A stretch of 64,000 nt of DNA from Rhizobium sp. RU20A (GCF_900155885.1 NZ_FTMB01000003.1:124001-188000); one strand, 5' to 3'. Positions 20,345-31,161 are shown, numbered from the stretch's first letter. A program made the numbers and translations. The notes: generated from the sequence alone by a model not told the origin.

Positions 20345-21877
20345 TCAGGCGGCGGCCGGCATGCGCTCGCCGACGATGCGATAGGAAATTGCCTCGGCGA
20401 TATGGATGCGTCCGACCGTTGTACAGGCATCGAGGTCGGCGAGCGTGCGGGCGACCTTCAGCACCCGGTGATAGGCGCGGGCCGAGAGCCGCATCTTCTC
20501 CGCCGCATCGCGTAGGAGCTGCAGGGCGCCGGGATCCGGCTCGGCGATCGTCTCGATCAGGGCGGAGCTGCAGCGCGCATTGCTGGTCACGCGACCGGCG
20601 CCGAGCGCGCGGAACCGGTCCTCCTGAAGATGGCGGGCTTCGGCAACGCGGGCCGCCACGGTAGCGCTCGTCTCGGCCGGGGTGGGACGCAGGAGATCGG
20701 CCGCGGCGACGGCCGGTACGTCGATGCGGATATCGATGCGATCGAGCAGTGGACCGGAGATGCGGGCCTGGTAGTCGGCCGCGCAGCGGGGCCCGCGCGC
20801 ACAGGTATGGCCGGGCTCGCCTGCCATGCCGCAGCGGCAGGGATTCATGGCGGCGACGAGCTGGAAGGCGGCGGGATAGGAGACACGATGATTGGCACGG
20901 GCGATCACGCATTCGGCGGTTTCCAGCGGCTGGCGCAGGGCATCCAGCACCTGCGGGCTGAACTCGGGAAACTCGTCAAGGAAGAGCACACCGTGATGGG
21001 CGAGCGAGGCTTCGCCCGGCCGGGCGCGCAGGCCACCGCCGACCATGGCCGCCATGGTGGCGGAATGGTGCGGGGTGCGGAAGGGACGGCGGTCGGAGAG
21101 CTTGCCGCCCGGCAATTGCCCCGCCACCGAGTGGATCATCGAGACATCCAGCAGTTCGGCCGGCGAGAGCGGCGGCAGGATGGAGGGCAGGCGCGCGGCG
21201 AGCATGGATTTTCCCGAACCGGGCGGGCCGACCATCAGCAGATTGTGGTTTCCGGCCGCCGCCACTTCGAGCGCGCGCTTGGCGCTTTCCTGGCCCTTGA
21301 TGTCGGCGAGATCCGGAAGGTTGGCGGCGGGCGCGCGGATGGCCGGCACTGGACGGGAGAGAACCTGGGTACCGCGGAAATGATTGGCGAGGCCGATCAG
21401 GCTGCGGGGCGCGAGAATATCGATCTCGGCGCCGGCCCAGGCGGCCTCCGCGCCGCTATCGGCCGGGCAGATGAGGCCGCGGTCGAGCGCATGGGCACTG
21501 ATGGCGGCCGGCAGCGCGCCAGCGACGGCGGCAATGGTGCCATCGAGATTGAGCTCACCGATGACGACATAGGCCGAAAGCGCATCAGCCGGAATGGCCC
21601 CCAGCGCCGCCATCAGGCCGAGCGCGATGGCGAGGTCGAAATGCGAGCCTTCCTTCGGAAGGTCTGCCGGGGCGAGATTGACGGTGACCTTCTTGGCGGG
21701 GAGCGCAAGGCCCGAGGCATGCAGGGCTGCCTGCACCCGCTCGCGGCTTTCGGCCACCGCCTTGTCCGGCAGGCCGACGATCTGCATGCCGACGCGGCCC
21801 GGCGCCACCATCACCTGCACATCGACCGGGACACCTTCGATGCCCTGAAAGGCGACCGTCTGAACACGCGCAACCAT
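20345..21877 (-). CDS. comM: ComM/YifB-family AAA+ ATPase (Mg-chelatase-like)
   Basis: A 510-aa protein with an N-terminal Lon-substrate/ribosomal-S5-like domain (1-170), a Mg-chelatase-type AAA+ core with Walker A G-P-P-G-S-G-K-S (217-224) and Walker B V-L-F-L-D-E-F, a zinc-finger-like C-R-C-G-M/C-x-R-x-P region in M-N-P-C-R-C-G, and a C-terminal Mg_chelatase_C domain (R-A-Y-H-R-V-L-K-V-A-R-T). ComM is a helicase that drives branch migration when foreign single strands are integrated during transformation. A perfect alphaproteobacterial SOS box lies about 122 bases before the start, suggesting induction by DNA damage. Confidence 0.92.
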   Translation of the reverse strand: MVARVQTVAFQGIEGVPVDVQVMVAPGRVGMQIVGLPDKAVAESRERVQAALHASGLALPAKKVTVNLAPADLPKEGSHFDLAIALGLMAALGAIPADALSAYVVIGELNLDGTIAAVAGALPAAISAHALDRGLICPADSGAEAAWAGAEIDILAPRSLIGLANHFRGTQVLSRPVPAIRAPAANLPDLADIKGQESAKRALEVAAAGNHNLLMVGPPGSGKSMLAARLPSILPPLSPAELLDVSMIHSVAGQLPGGKLSDRRPFRTPHHSATMAAMVGGGLRARPGEASLAHHGVLFLDEFPEFSPQVLDALRQPLETAECVIARANHRVSYPAAFQLVAAMNPCRCGMAGEPGHTCARGPRCAADYQARISGPLLDRIDIRIDVPAVAAADLLRPTPAETSATVAARVAEARHLQEDRFRALGAGRVTSNARCSSALIETIAEPDPGALQLLRDAAEKMRLSARAYHRVLKVARTLADLDACTTVGRIHIAEAISYRIVGERMPAAA

Positions 21878-21998
21878 GCCCTGCCCTCACCGTCCTGCCA
21901 TCTGCGAAAACCGACCGCAACCGTCGCGCAGTCGGCAGATGCAACCCCATGCTGCAACCTATGCCCGCAAATCTTGCATGCAAGACGTTTATTAGCAA

Positions 21999-22013
21999 GA
22001 ACATTATGAGAAC
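21999..22013 (-). promoter_or_regulatory. LexA-binding SOS box upstream of comM
   Basis: On the minus strand this reads GTTC-N7-GTTC, the consensus of the alphaproteobacterial LexA box (GAAC-N7-GAAC on the plus strand). It lies 122 bases before the comM ATG in an A+T-rich stretch typical of a promoter. Nearby, 21973-21984 is a 12-bp perfect palindrome. Confidence 0.65.
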
Positions 22014-22023
22014 ATAATACGCA

Positions 22024-22054
22024 ATTCAACCGCATGGGTTGCATGCGGTTGAAT
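22024..22054 (-). terminator. hairpin terminator after gshB
   Basis: Perfect 13-bp stem (22024-22036 with 22042-22054) with a 5-base loop, 35 bases after the gshB stop. On the minus strand it is followed by TGCGTATT, a weak T-rich tail. It separates gshB from the comM promoter. Confidence 0.65.
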
Positions 22055-22088
22055 CACAAGAACAAAAAGTGATTGCTGCAGACGCGCC

Positions 22089-23036
<948 letters not shown>

Positions 23037-23120
23037 CTCGTTTCCCCGGGAATGAAAGCCCTGACGATGTAGAGGGCCGGACGACGCCTGACAAGGCAGC
23101 GGCGACGCCTGAAAGGGCGA

Positions 23121-24113
23121 TCAGGCAAAACCCTCGATGCGGCAGACGATCATGTCGTGGTCGGAGAGCGGCCGGCCGCCGGCATCGAGCGAGGGCACGA
23201 TGGTGGTCTCGCTGATTGCGAGGCCGCGCGACAGGAACCAGTCGAGCTTCATGGCGCGGTCCGGCCAGCGGGTGATGAGGCTCGGGCGCGTGGTCATGGC
23301 GTCGAGCGGCCCGCCGTGACGCAGGAAGCCGCGCGCCTCGGCGCGACGGAAGAGACCCTCTGCCTCGAAATCGCCGCCGGCATGGTTGCCGGTGTTGAGA
23401 TCGCCGCCGATGAGAAGCGGAAGGCCGGGGAAGGCCTCCTCCAGCCTGTCCAGCATGTCCGTCACCTGCCGTTCGCGATAGGCGGCGGTGGTGGCGCTTT
23501 CGAGATGCACGGAGACGGCGAGCATCGGGCCCATTTCGGTGGCGATGACGGCGCCGATGGCGCATCGGTCGCCAAGCCGTGGCTGGTCGCCCTCGCGGGT
23601 GAACCACGGGCGCTCGCCCCACAGGCGCAGCATGAAGGGCTGCGAGAGCGTGACGGCCGCGGCGAGCGCATTGCCGTGGAAGCCGCGCGCGTTATGGGCG
23701 TCGCTCGCAAAGCTCGCCTCGATCTCGGAGCCGAGACCAAGCTCGATGAATTCGACGCCATAGGCATAGGCCATGGAGAGTTTCGCGGCGAGCTTTTGCG
23801 TGGTGTGGCGCTGGCCGGTGCGGGCCATGCCGTTGTCCATCTCCGAGAGCAGTACGAGGCAGGCGCCGGTGGCGGCGATGTGGTCAGCCGAGGGCTCGGG
23901 AAAAAGGCAGCGCTCCAGGTTCCATGCAGCCACCGTGGAGGGAAAGGTCAGCGGCCCGGACTGGCCGGGGCGGCCACCGAGTTCCAGCGTGTTGAGCGCC
24001 GAAACGCCCGCAGCTTCCGCATCATGGGCGGCCATCGTCCGCTCCAGACTTTTCCAGCGGTCGATTTCGAGCGCCGAGGGAACGGCCAGTTCGGCAACGA
24101 TATCGGTGATCAC
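23121..24113 (-). CDS. endonuclease/exonuclease/phosphatase-family protein in the ugp operon
   Basis: A 330-aa cytoplasmic protein of the metal-dependent EEP superfamily. The catalytic motifs G-G-D-L-N-T-G and, at the end, L-S-D-H-D-M-I-V are visible. It begins with a GTG whose first bases overlap the ugpC stop (GTGA), so it is the last gene of the ugp operon. By position it may cleave a phosphodiester, such as a glycerophosphodiester or lipid headgroup, to feed the importer; substrate specificity cannot be read from sequence. Length and context resemble EEP proteins next to ugpC in other rhizobia. Confidence 0.8.
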   Translation of the reverse strand: MITDIVAELAVPSALEIDRWKSLERTMAAHDAEAAGVSALNTLELGGRPGQSGPLTFPSTVAAWNLERCLFPEPSADHIAATGACLVLLSEMDNGMARTGQRHTTQKLAAKLSMAYAYGVEFIELGLGSEIEASFASDAHNARGFHGNALAAAVTLSQPFMLRLWGERPWFTREGDQPRLGDRCAIGAVIATEMGPMLAVSVHLESATTAAYRERQVTDMLDRLEEAFPGLPLLIGGDLNTGNHAGGDFEAEGLFRRAEARGFLRHGGPLDAMTTRPSLITRWPDRAMKLDWFLSRGLAISETTIVPSLDAGGRPLSDHDMIVCRIEGFA

Positions 24114-25228
24114 GAGGCGGTCTCCAGGCGGAGCGGCGCATGCGCCCCTTGCACCGCCGGGCCGGTGTCGGCAGCCGTGATGCGCTTGCCGGTCGCGGCA
24201 TCGAACCAGTGCAGGCGGCCGGCAGGCGGCAGGATGAAGAGCGTCTCGGCCAGCGGCCGGTCGGGAGAGGCGGCAACGGTCAGCGCCTGATCCACGACCG
24301 TGCCATGCAGCAGGCGCTGTGCGCCCAGTTCCTCGACATAATCGAGGCGGAAGGGCAGCGCCCCCGCCGCACCGGCCTCGGCCAACTGAATGTCTTCGGC
24401 GCGCATGCCGAGCGTGACGGCGCCATCGGGCAGCGCCGGCACCCCGGCCTGGATCGCGTGGGGGCCGAGCCGGGCGGCGCCCCTGTCGATCCCGACGGTG
24501 ACGAGGTTCATGGCGGGCGAGCCGATGAAGCTCGCCACAAAGGTGGAGGCCGGGCGGTGGTAGACGTCGAGCGGATGGCCGATCTGCTCGATTTGGCCGC
24601 CCGAGAGCACCACGAGGCGATCGGCCAGCGTCATGGCCTCCAGCTGGTCGTGCGTGACGTAGAGCGAGGTGGTGCCGAGCCGCTTTTGCAGCCGCTTGAT
24701 CTCGCCGCGCATGGAGACGCGCAGCTTGGCATCAAGGTTCGACAGCGGCTCGTCGAAGAGGAAGGCGGCGGGCTTGCGCACGATGGCGCGGCCCATGGCG
24801 ACGCGCTGGCGCTGGCCGCCGGAAAGCGCCCGCGGCTTGCGGTCGAGATACTGCTCAATTTCCAGCATGCGGGCAGCTTCCGCCACGCGGGCGGCGATCT
24901 CGGCCTTCGGCGTCTTGCGGTTCTTAAGGCCGTAGGCAAGGTTCTGGTAGACAGTCATGTGCGGGTAGAGCGCATAGTTCTGGAAGACCATGGCGATGTC
25001 GCGGTCGGCGGGGTCGGTGGTGTTGACCACGCGGTCGCCAATCATCACCGTGCCCTTGGAGATGGTCTCGAGCCCGGCCACCATGCGCAGCAGCGTGGAC
25101 TTGCCGCAGCCAGAAGGGCCGACGAGCACGATGAACTCGCCGTCGGCAATGTCGATCGAGACGGATTTCACCGCTTCGACGCCGCCCTGATAGATCTTCG
25201 AGACACCGGCGATGGTAATGTCGGCCAT
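24110..25228 (-). CDS. ugpC: sn-glycerol-3-phosphate importer, ATP-binding protein UgpC
   Basis: A 372-aa ABC ATPase of the MalK/UgpC type. Walker A is G37-T45 (G-P-S-G-C-G-K-S-T), the signature is L-S-G-G-Q-R-Q-R-V, Walker B ends [12 protein letters not shown], and a C-terminal TOBE/regulatory domain follows. The ATG at 25228 begins M-A-D-I-T-I-A and follows the ugpE stop closely; the longer upstream frame is inside ugpE. It energises uptake by UgpA/UgpE and is last but one in the operon. Confidence 0.92.
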   Translation of the reverse strand: MADITIAGVSKIYQGGVEAVKSVSIDIADGEFIVLVGPSGCGKSTLLRMVAGLETISKGTVMIGDRVVNTTDPADRDIAMVFQNYALYPHMTVYQNLAYGLKNRKTPKAEIAARVAEAARMLEIEQYLDRKPRALSGGQRQRVAMGRAIVRKPAAFLFDEPLSNLDAKLRVSMRGEIKRLQKRLGTTSLYVTHDQLEAMTLADRLVVLSGGQIEQIGHPLDVYHRPASTFVASFIGSPAMNLVTVGIDRGAARLGPHAIQAGVPALPDGAVTLGMRAEDIQLAEAGAAGALPFRLDYVEELGAQRLLHGTVVDQALTVAASPDRPLAETLFILPPAGRLHWFDAATGKRITAADTGPAVQGAHAPLRLETAS

Positions 25229-25239
25229 GGGGTTCTTCC

Positions 25240-26082
25240 TTACTTGTCGCTTTCGGTGAGGCCCTTGATGAACCAGGACTGGAACACGACGACGATGATG
25301 ACGGGCGGCAGCATTGCCAGGACCGCCAGCGCAAAGGCCTCGTTGTAATCGGGGATCTGCGAGCCGACCCACACCTGGAGGATCTGCTTGATGCCGCGCA
25401 TCAGCGTGTAGAAGCGCTCGTCGGTGGTCATCAGCATGGGCCAGAGATACTGGTTCCAGCCATAGACGAACATGATGATGAAGACGGCCGCGATCATGGT
25501 GCGCGAGAGCGGCAGCAGGATGTCGATGAAGAACTTCACCGGCCCGGCGCCATCGATGCGGGCGGCCTCCAGGAGCTCTTCCGGCACGGACTTGAAGAAC
25601 TGGCGGAAGAAGAAGGTACCGGTCGCCGATGCCAAGAGCGGCAGGATGAGGCCCTGATAGGTGTTGAGCATGTGGAGATCGCTCATGACCTGGTAGGAGG
25701 GCATGATGCGCACTTCGAGCGGCAGGAGCAGCGTGGTGAAGATCAGCCAGAAGGCGACCGTCGCGAAACGGAAGCGGAAATAGACGATGGCATAGGCCGC
25801 CAGCATCGACAGCACGATCTTGCCGACGGCAAAGCCGATCCCGAGGATCAGCGAGTTCATCGTCATGGAAAGGCCCGTGACCTCGCCGGTGAAGCCGCTG
25901 CCGCGGAACAGCACCTTGTCGTAGGTGGACAGGCCGTCATTGCCGAGCGACAGCATCAGCCCGTTGGAATGGATGTCGGCGGCCGAATGGGTCGAGGTCA
26001 TGAAGGCGACGACCAGCGGGCCCACCATGAAGAAGACGCCGAAGAGGAGGATCATGTGATCGAAAAATCCAGTGCGGTGCAT
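25240..26082 (-). CDS. ugpE: sn-glycerol-3-phosphate importer, permease UgpE
   Basis: A 280-aa inner-membrane permease with six hydrophobic helices. The EAA loop that contacts UgpC reads [14 protein letters not shown] near residue 195. With UgpA it forms the channel of the importer. It lies 11 bases upstream of ugpC and 10 bases downstream of ugpA. Confidence 0.9.
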   Translation of the reverse strand: MHRTGFFDHMILLFGVFFMVGPLVVAFMTSTHSAADIHSNGLMLSLGNDGLSTYDKVLFRGSGFTGEVTGLSMTMNSLILGIGFAVGKIVLSMLAAYAIVYFRFRFATVAFWLIFTTLLLPLEVRIMPSYQVMSDLHMLNTYQGLILPLLASATGTFFFRQFFKSVPEELLEAARIDGAGPVKFFIDILLPLSRTMIAAVFIIMFVYGWNQYLWPMLMTTDERFYTLMRGIKQILQVWVGSQIPDYNEAFALAVLAMLPPVIIVVVFQSWFIKGLTESDK

Positions 26083-26092
26083 GGCGCTCTCC

Positions 26093-26974
26093 TCAGCCGT
26101 AATGGACGCGACGTTCGATGAAGCGGAACTGGACCATCGTCAGCACGAGAACGACCAGCATCAGGATGACGGACTGCGCCGAGGACGAGCCGAGGTCATT
26201 GCCGCGGAAGCCGTCGAGATAGACTTTGTAGACCAGTGTGATCGGATTGTTGGCCGGCTTGTCCTTCGAGATGACGTCGATGACGGCAAAGGTGTCGAAG
26301 AGCGAATAGGTCATGTTAATGACCAGGAGGAAGAAGGTGGTGGGCGTCAGAAGCGGCAGGATGATCGTCCAGAAGCGGCGCGTGCCCGACTTGCAGTCGA
26401 TGGCCGCGGCCTCGCGCACCGAGACGGGAATGCCCTGCAGGCCCGAAAGGAAGACGATGAAATTGTAGGGGATCTGGTTCCAGACCGCGACGACGATCAT
26501 CGCAAAGGCGGTGTCGTAGTAGTTGAGCCCCACCTTCATGTCCCAGCCGAACAGCGACACGAACTTCACGAAGGGGCCGATGTGCTGGTCGAAGAACATC
26601 ATGCCGATGAGGCCGGCGACCGGCGGGGCTATGGCGTAGACCACGATCAGCAGCGTCTTGTAGGCGGACTGGCCGCGAATGACGGCATCGGCCTTCAGCG
26701 CCAGCAGCAGGCCGAGCGAGAGAACGAGAAAGGTGACGAGAACGCTGAACACCACGGTGAAGGCGGCGATCGCGCGGTATTCTGCGGAAAACAGCACGTC
26801 CGTATAATTGGCAAAGCCGACGAAGGTGGAGCCGAAGCCGAAGGGATCCTCGATGTAGAAGGACGAGGTGATCGCCTGCGCAGCCGGCCAATAGAAGAAG
26901 ATCGAGATGATCACGAACTGCGGCAGGAGCAGAAGATATGGCAGCGTTTTCGACTGGAACTGGACGCGCTTCAT
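26093..26974 (-). CDS. ugpA: sn-glycerol-3-phosphate importer, permease UgpA
   Basis: A 293-aa inner-membrane permease with about six helices and the EAA loop V-R-E-A-A-A-I-D-C-K-S-G-T-R near residue 195, where the usual Gly is replaced by Cys-Lys-Ser (as is common in UgpA-type proteins of this group). It is separated from ugpB by 71 bases that contain an intercistronic hairpin. Confidence 0.9.
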   Translation of the reverse strand: MKRVQFQSKTLPYLLLLPQFVIISIFFYWPAAQAITSSFYIEDPFGFGSTFVGFANYTDVLFSAEYRAIAAFTVVFSVLVTFLVLSLGLLLALKADAVIRGQSAYKTLLIVVYAIAPPVAGLIGMMFFDQHIGPFVKFVSLFGWDMKVGLNYYDTAFAMIVVAVWNQIPYNFIVFLSGLQGIPVSVREAAAIDCKSGTRRFWTIILPLLTPTTFFLLVINMTYSLFDTFAVIDVISKDKPANNPITLVYKVYLDGFRGNDLGSSSAQSVILMLVVLVLTMVQFRFIERRVHYG

Positions 26975-26993
26975 CGGGGCCCTTTCAGGACTG

Positions 26994-27020
26994 CACCCGG
27001 GAGCGATGAGCCCCCGGGTG
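26994..27020 (-). terminator. intercistronic hairpin between ugpB and ugpA
   Basis: Perfect 8-bp GC-rich stem (26994-27001 with 27013-27020), 11-base loop, with no T-run. In ABC importer operons such hairpins after the binding-protein gene often stabilise its mRNA or attenuate transcription into the permease genes. Confidence 0.5.
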
Positions 27021-27045
27021 TTTCGGACATGTCGGGAACGATCGA

Positions 27046-28344
27046 TCAGCCGGCCGTCTTGGCGAAGCGGGCGAGAAGCTCGTCGGCTTCCTTCTTGATC
27101 GTTTCCATGGCGTCCTTCGGGGTGACTTCACCGGCGAAAATGCGGTTGTATTCGCGTTCCATGATGGCGCGGATCCGCGGATAGAAGCCGAGGCGATAAC
27201 CCTTGTTCCATTCGCCCGACGGCAGCTGGAGCTGCAGGATGCCGACTTCGGCTGCCGGCTTTTCCTTGTAGTAGCCTTCGGACTTGGTCAGTTCGTAGGC
27301 GGCGCTGGTGATGGCCACGTAGCCGGTGGCTTCGTGATAGAACTTCTGGATCTCGGTCGAGGTCAGGAAGTTGAAGAAGGCGGCCGTGCACTTGTTTTCT
27401 TCAGCCGGCTTGCCGGCCATGGCGAAGAGAGCGGCGCCACCGATGAAGGAGTGGCCGCCGGCGCCCTGGATGGCGTTCCAATATGGCAGGAAGGTTGCCG
27501 AGAAGGGCATCTTGGCGGTCTTCTGCAGGCCGCCGAAGGAGCCGGAAGAGCCGATCCAGAGGGCGGCCTTGCCGTCTTCGAAGACCTTCTGGTTGTCGCT
27601 CCAGGCGGCGCCGTAATAGCCGAACAGGCCCTGATCGTACCAGGCCTTCAGCTTCTCGTACATCATGACGTGGTTCGGGTCGGTGACGTTGATCGTGGTG
27701 TCGACGACGCTGTCATAACCGTTGGTGTTGGAAGCGAACTGGATGTTGTTGCGCGAGAAGAAGTTCTCGGTGAACTGCCAGGTCAGCTGCGACTGGACGA
27801 GAGGGATGTAGCCGGCTTCCTTGAGCTTGGGAGCGATCGTCTCGAACTCTTCCCAGGTCTTCGGGGCCTCGACGCCGGCCTTCTTCAGGGCTTCGTCGTT
27901 GATGTACATGATCGGGGCGGAGGAGTTGAAGGGCATGCCGACGAACTTGCCGTCCGCGTCGGCATAGAAGTAGCGCACGCCTTCGATGAAGGCATTGCGG
28001 TCGAAGGAGAAGCCATTGTCTTTCAGGAGGTCTTCGGCGGCGATCGTTGCGCCCTTGGCGTTGATGATCGTGGCGGCCCCGGCGTCGAAGACCTGCAGGA
28101 TATTCGGCTGCTCGCCGGAACGGAAGGCGGCGATGCCGGCCGACAGGGCCTCTTCATAGGACCCCTTGGAAACCGGGTTCAGGACGCATTCGGACTGGGC
28201 TGCGTTGAACTTCTGGGCGACTTCGTTGATGACTTCGCCGTTGCGGCCGCCCATGCCGTGCCACCAGGTGATGGTGGTGGCGGCGTAGGTGTTGGTTACC
28301 GAAAAGGCCAGCGCGAGGCCGGCAAACGCGATCTTCTTGCTCAT
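27046..28344 (-). CDS. ugpB: sn-glycerol-3-phosphate-binding periplasmic protein UgpB
   Basis: A 432-aa periplasmic binding protein of the extracellular solute-binding family 1. The signal peptide is M-S-K-K-I-A-F-A-G followed by a hydrophobic core, with cleavage near T-Y-A-A. The mature protein starts T-T-I-T-W-W-H-G-M-G-G-R-N, matching UgpB proteins. The ATG at 28344 is used because the six extra residues from the ATG at 28362 would precede the signal peptide. It is the first gene of ugpBAEC plus the EEP gene and has a Pho-box-like array about 60-100 bases upstream. Confidence 0.92.
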   Translation of the reverse strand: MSKKIAFAGLALAFSVTNTYAATTITWWHGMGGRNGEVINEVAQKFNAAQSECVLNPVSKGSYEEALSAGIAAFRSGEQPNILQVFDAGAATIINAKGATIAAEDLLKDNGFSFDRNAFIEGVRYFYADADGKFVGMPFNSSAPIMYINDEALKKAGVEAPKTWEEFETIAPKLKEAGYIPLVQSQLTWQFTENFFSRNNIQFASNTNGYDSVVDTTINVTDPNHVMMYEKLKAWYDQGLFGYYGAAWSDNQKVFEDGKAALWIGSSGSFGGLQKTAKMPFSATFLPYWNAIQGAGGHSFIGGAALFAMAGKPAEENKCTAAFFNFLTSTEIQKFYHEATGYVAITSAAYELTKSEGYYKEKPAAEVGILQLQLPSGEWNKGYRLGFYPRIRAIMEREYNRIFAGEVTPKDAMETIKKEADELLARFAKTAG

Positions 28345-28404
28345 GGGTCCTGTCCTCTCCACATGCGTGGTCGTTGGGGGATGGCAGGCACCTAGGACGC
28401 TTGC

Positions 28405-28444
28405 GTGAAAGCCAAGCGACAGTTCTGTTTCATTTCCACGACAG
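28405..28444 (-). promoter_or_regulatory. Pho-box-like array upstream of ugpB
   Basis: On the minus strand, four 7-mers are spaced exactly 11 bases apart: CTGTCGT (28444-28438), ATGAAAC (28433-28427), CTGTCGC (28422-28416) and CTTTCAC (28411-28405). Pho boxes are 7-bp repeats of CTGTCAT type with 4-bp spacers. The first, third and fourth units match at five or more of seven positions; the second is poor. ugp operons are known PhoB targets in several bacteria. Confidence 0.5.
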
Positions 28445-28480
28445 GCCGCCTAGGCGACCTCCCTAAATTTCGCAGGGGCC

Positions 28481-28861
28481 TCAGAAAGCGTCCGTGAGAT
28501 GCCGTGGCCAGGCCCAGCCGGAGACGACGACGATATCGAAGCGCAGTGACAGGCGGGCCGCATCGGCGCGGCGTGACAGCCAGAGGTCGGCAGCGGCCCG
28601 GATGCGGCGGCGCGCCGTCATTGTCACGGCATCGACGCCGGCCGTCAGATCGCGGCGCGCCTTGACCTCGACGATGGCGATGAGATCGCCACGCCGGGCG
28701 ATGAGGTCGATTTCGCCGAGCGGCGTGCGTACCCTAAGGCCAATGATGCGGTAGCCCTTCAGCGTCAGGGTGATGGCGGCGCGGATTTCGGCGAGTGCGC
28801 CGCGTCGGAGCGCCTTGCGGCGGTCGGGGTCGGGGTTCGATGACCGCCCGGCTTTCGTCAT
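28481..28861 (-). CDS. yraN: YraN (UPF0102) nuclease-fold protein
   Basis: A 126-aa protein of the UPF0102 family with a RecB/Holliday-junction-resolvase-like fold. The family core is present: [11 protein letters not shown] followed by V-E-V-K-A-R, giving an E...D...ExK arrangement. The function is not established. It overlaps the rsmI stop by four bases (ATGA), the usual pairing in alphaproteobacteria. Confidence 0.9.
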   Translation of the reverse strand: MTKAGRSSNPDPDRRKALRRGALAEIRAAITLTLKGYRIIGLRVRTPLGEIDLIARRGDLIAIVEVKARRDLTAGVDAVTMTARRRIRAAADLWLSRRADAARLSLRFDIVVVSGWAWPRHLTDAF

Positions 28862-29751
28862 GGGCCGGCTTTCAGCGCCAGCAGGCGCTGGTAAAGGTCG
28901 CTGCGCGGCAGGCCGGTCTGGCGGGCCGCTTCCGTCGCGGCCTTGCCGGCCGGCAGATCAGCCGACAGCCGCGCCAGCAGGGCATCGACATCGGCCGCGT
29001 CGGGAGCGGCGGCTTCGCCCGGCGGTCCGACGAGGAAGACGATCTCGCCCTTCACAGGACCGGCCTCGTCATAATGGGCTGCGAGCTCACCCAGCGTGCC
29101 GCGACGGAACTCCTCGAAGGTCTTGGTCAGCTCCCGGCAGACGACGCCGGCGCGCTCGGGCCCCAGCACTTCGGATGCGATGCGCACCGTATCGGCGATC
29201 CGGTGGGGGGACTCGAAGAAGATCAGCGTCGCCTTCACATCCCCGAAGGCGGCCAGCCGCTCGCGCCGCGCCTTGTCCTTCACGGGCAGAAAGCCGGCGA
29301 AGAGAAAGGCGTCATTCGGCAGGCCGGCACCGACGAGCGCGGCCAGCGGCGCGGAGGCACCGGGGATCGGCACGACGCGAATGCCAGCGGCAATCGCCGC
29401 CTCCGCCAGCCGGAAACCGGGATCGGAAACGAGCGGCGTGCCGGCATCGGAGACGAGCGCCACGGACTTGCCCGCTTCCAGCGCCTCGATGAGGCGCGGG
29501 CCGACCTCGGTCGCATTGTGCTCATGATAGGCATAGGGGCGATTGACGATGCCGTAGCGGTCGAGAAGCACGCGGGTGACCCGGGTGTCCTCGCAGGCCA
29601 GCACGTCGGCGCCGGCCAGCGTTTCGAGCGCGCGCAGCGTGATGTCGGAGAGATTGCCGATCGGGGTCGCAACCAGATAGAGCGCGCCCTCCAGCGGCCG
29701 GGCCGTGATCTCGGTCGCGTGGATCCTGTAGGTCTTCGGGCGATCCTGCAT
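28858..29751 (-). CDS. rsmI: 16S rRNA 2'-O-methyltransferase (C1402)
   Basis: A 297-aa SAM-dependent enzyme that methylates the 2'-O of C1402 in 16S rRNA. It begins the conserved core [18 protein letters not shown], and has E-D-T-R-V-T, the Y-H-E-H-N loop, [12 protein letters not shown] and the F-E-S-P-H-R motif. The ATG at 29751 has AGGAAAAG upstream; the ATG at 29835 would add 28 Arg-rich residues that look like non-coding sequence. It is divergent from dnaN and coupled to yraN. Confidence 0.94.
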   Translation of the reverse strand: MQDRPKTYRIHATEITARPLEGALYLVATPIGNLSDITLRALETLAGADVLACEDTRVTRVLLDRYGIVNRPYAYHEHNATEVGPRLIEALEAGKSVALVSDAGTPLVSDPGFRLAEAAIAAGIRVVPIPGASAPLAALVGAGLPNDAFLFAGFLPVKDKARRERLAAFGDVKATLIFFESPHRIADTVRIASEVLGPERAGVVCRELTKTFEEFRRGTLGELAAHYDEAGPVKGEIVFLVGPPGEAAAPDAADVDALLARLSADLPAGKAATEAARQTGLPRSDLYQRLLALKAGP

Positions 29752-30042
29752 GCATCTTTTCCTGGCACGGGCGAACCGCCTGGCGCGGCCCCTTCCCTTC
29801 CTGCTCCTTATGCGGGAGCGGGAACGGGAGAGCAAGGCGCGCCGAAGGGGCGAGCGGACGGCGCGCCGGCCACGGTAAGGTTACCTCGGGATAAGGCTGG
29901 GTAGCGGCAAAAGCGCTTGCATCCGCCGCGGAATATCTGCCATTTTGCGCCTCCACGTCTGAAGGCAAGCCTTGCGGCGACGCCAATCACAAATCTCGCG
30001 CGTGCCGCAGCCTGCGGCATGCCGATCCAAAACGGTAGCATC

Positions 30043-31161
30043 ATGCGTATCACCATTGAGCGGTCGAACCTTCTGAAAACGCTGAACCACGTTCACCGCG
30101 TGGTGGAGCGTCGCACCACGATCCCGATCCTGTCGAACATTCTGCTGCGCGCCGACGGCGCCAGCCTCGACATGAAGGCGACCGACCTCGACCTCGAGGT
30201 GACCGAGGCAACGCCGGCCGAAATCCAGCAGGCGGGCGCAACGACCGTTCCGGCCCACCTGCTCTACGACATCGTGCGCAAGCTGCCGGACGGATCGGAA
30301 GTGCTGCTCGCCACCACGCCGGACGGCGGAGCGATGACAGTTGCCTCCGGCCGCTCCAAGTTCTCGCTGCAATGCCTGCCGCAGAGCGATTTTCCGGACC
30401 TGACCACCGGCACCTTCTCCCACACGTTCCGCCTCAAGGCGAGCGAGTTGAAAATGCTGATCGACCGCACCCAGTTCGCCATCTCCACCGAGGAGACGCG
30501 CTACTACCTCAACGGCATCTTCATCCACACGGTGGAGAGCAAGGGCGAGCTGAAGCTGCGCTCGGTCGCGACCGATGGCCATCGCCTCGCCCGCGCCGAC
30601 GTGGTCGCGCCTTCGGGCTCGGAAGGCATGCCGGGCATCATCATTCCCCGCAAGACAGTCGGCGAACTCCAGAAGCTCATCGACACGCCGGATCTCATCG
30701 TGACCGTCGAAGTCTCGGATGCGAAAATTCGCTTCACCATCGGCTCGATCGTCATGACCTCGAAGCTGATCGACGGCACCTTCCCGGACTATCAGCGCGT
30801 CATCCCGACCGCCAATGACAAGGAACTGCGCATCGACTGCGCCTCCTTCGCCTCAGCCGTCGACCGCGTTTCCACCATCTCGTCCGAACGCGGCCGCGCC
30901 GTGAAGCTGGCGCTTGCCGATGGCCAGCTGACGCTGACGGTCAACAACCCCGATTCCGGCAGCGCAACGGAAGAGCTGCCGGTCGGCTATGACGGCGACC
31001 CGCTGGAGATCGGCTTCAACGCCAAGTACCTGCTCGACATCACCTCCCAGCTGTCCGGCGAAGAGGCCGTGTTCATGCTGGCCGATCCCGGCTCGCCGAC
31101 GCTGGTGCGCGACCTTGCAGGTGATGATGCGCTTTACGTTCTCATGCCAATGCGCGTCTAG
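30043..31161 (+). CDS. dnaN: DNA polymerase III beta subunit (sliding clamp)
   Basis: A 372-aa protein forming the ring-shaped clamp that holds polymerase III on DNA. The three repeated clamp domains (about 1-125, 126-250, 251-372) are visible, beginning M-R-I-T-I-E-R-S-N-L and ending Y-V-L-M-P-M-R-V, the typical C-terminus. The ATG at 30043 gives the standard length; the open frame upstream has no family sequence. dnaA is not in this window, so this is not a dnaA-dnaN origin arrangement. Confidence 0.96.
   Translation: MRITIERSNLLKTLNHVHRVVERRTTIPILSNILLRADGASLDMKATDLDLEVTEATPAEIQQAGATTVPAHLLYDIVRKLPDGSEVLLATTPDGGAMTVASGRSKFSLQCLPQSDFPDLTTGTFSHTFRLKASELKMLIDRTQFAISTEETRYYLNGIFIHTVESKGELKLRSVATDGHRLARADVVAPSGSEGMPGIIIPRKTVGELQKLIDTPDLIVTVEVSDAKIRFTIGSIVMTSKLIDGTFPDYQRVIPTANDKELRIDCASFASAVDRVSTISSERGRAVKLALADGQLTLTVNNPDSGSATEELPVGYDGDPLEIGFNAKYLLDITSQLSGEEAVFMLADPGSPTLVRDLAGDDALYVLMPMRV

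Noticed and set aside
30043-31161. replication origin near dnaN
   Set aside because: dnaA is not adjacent, no DnaA-box cluster was seen, and dnaN is often apart from the origin in rhizobia.
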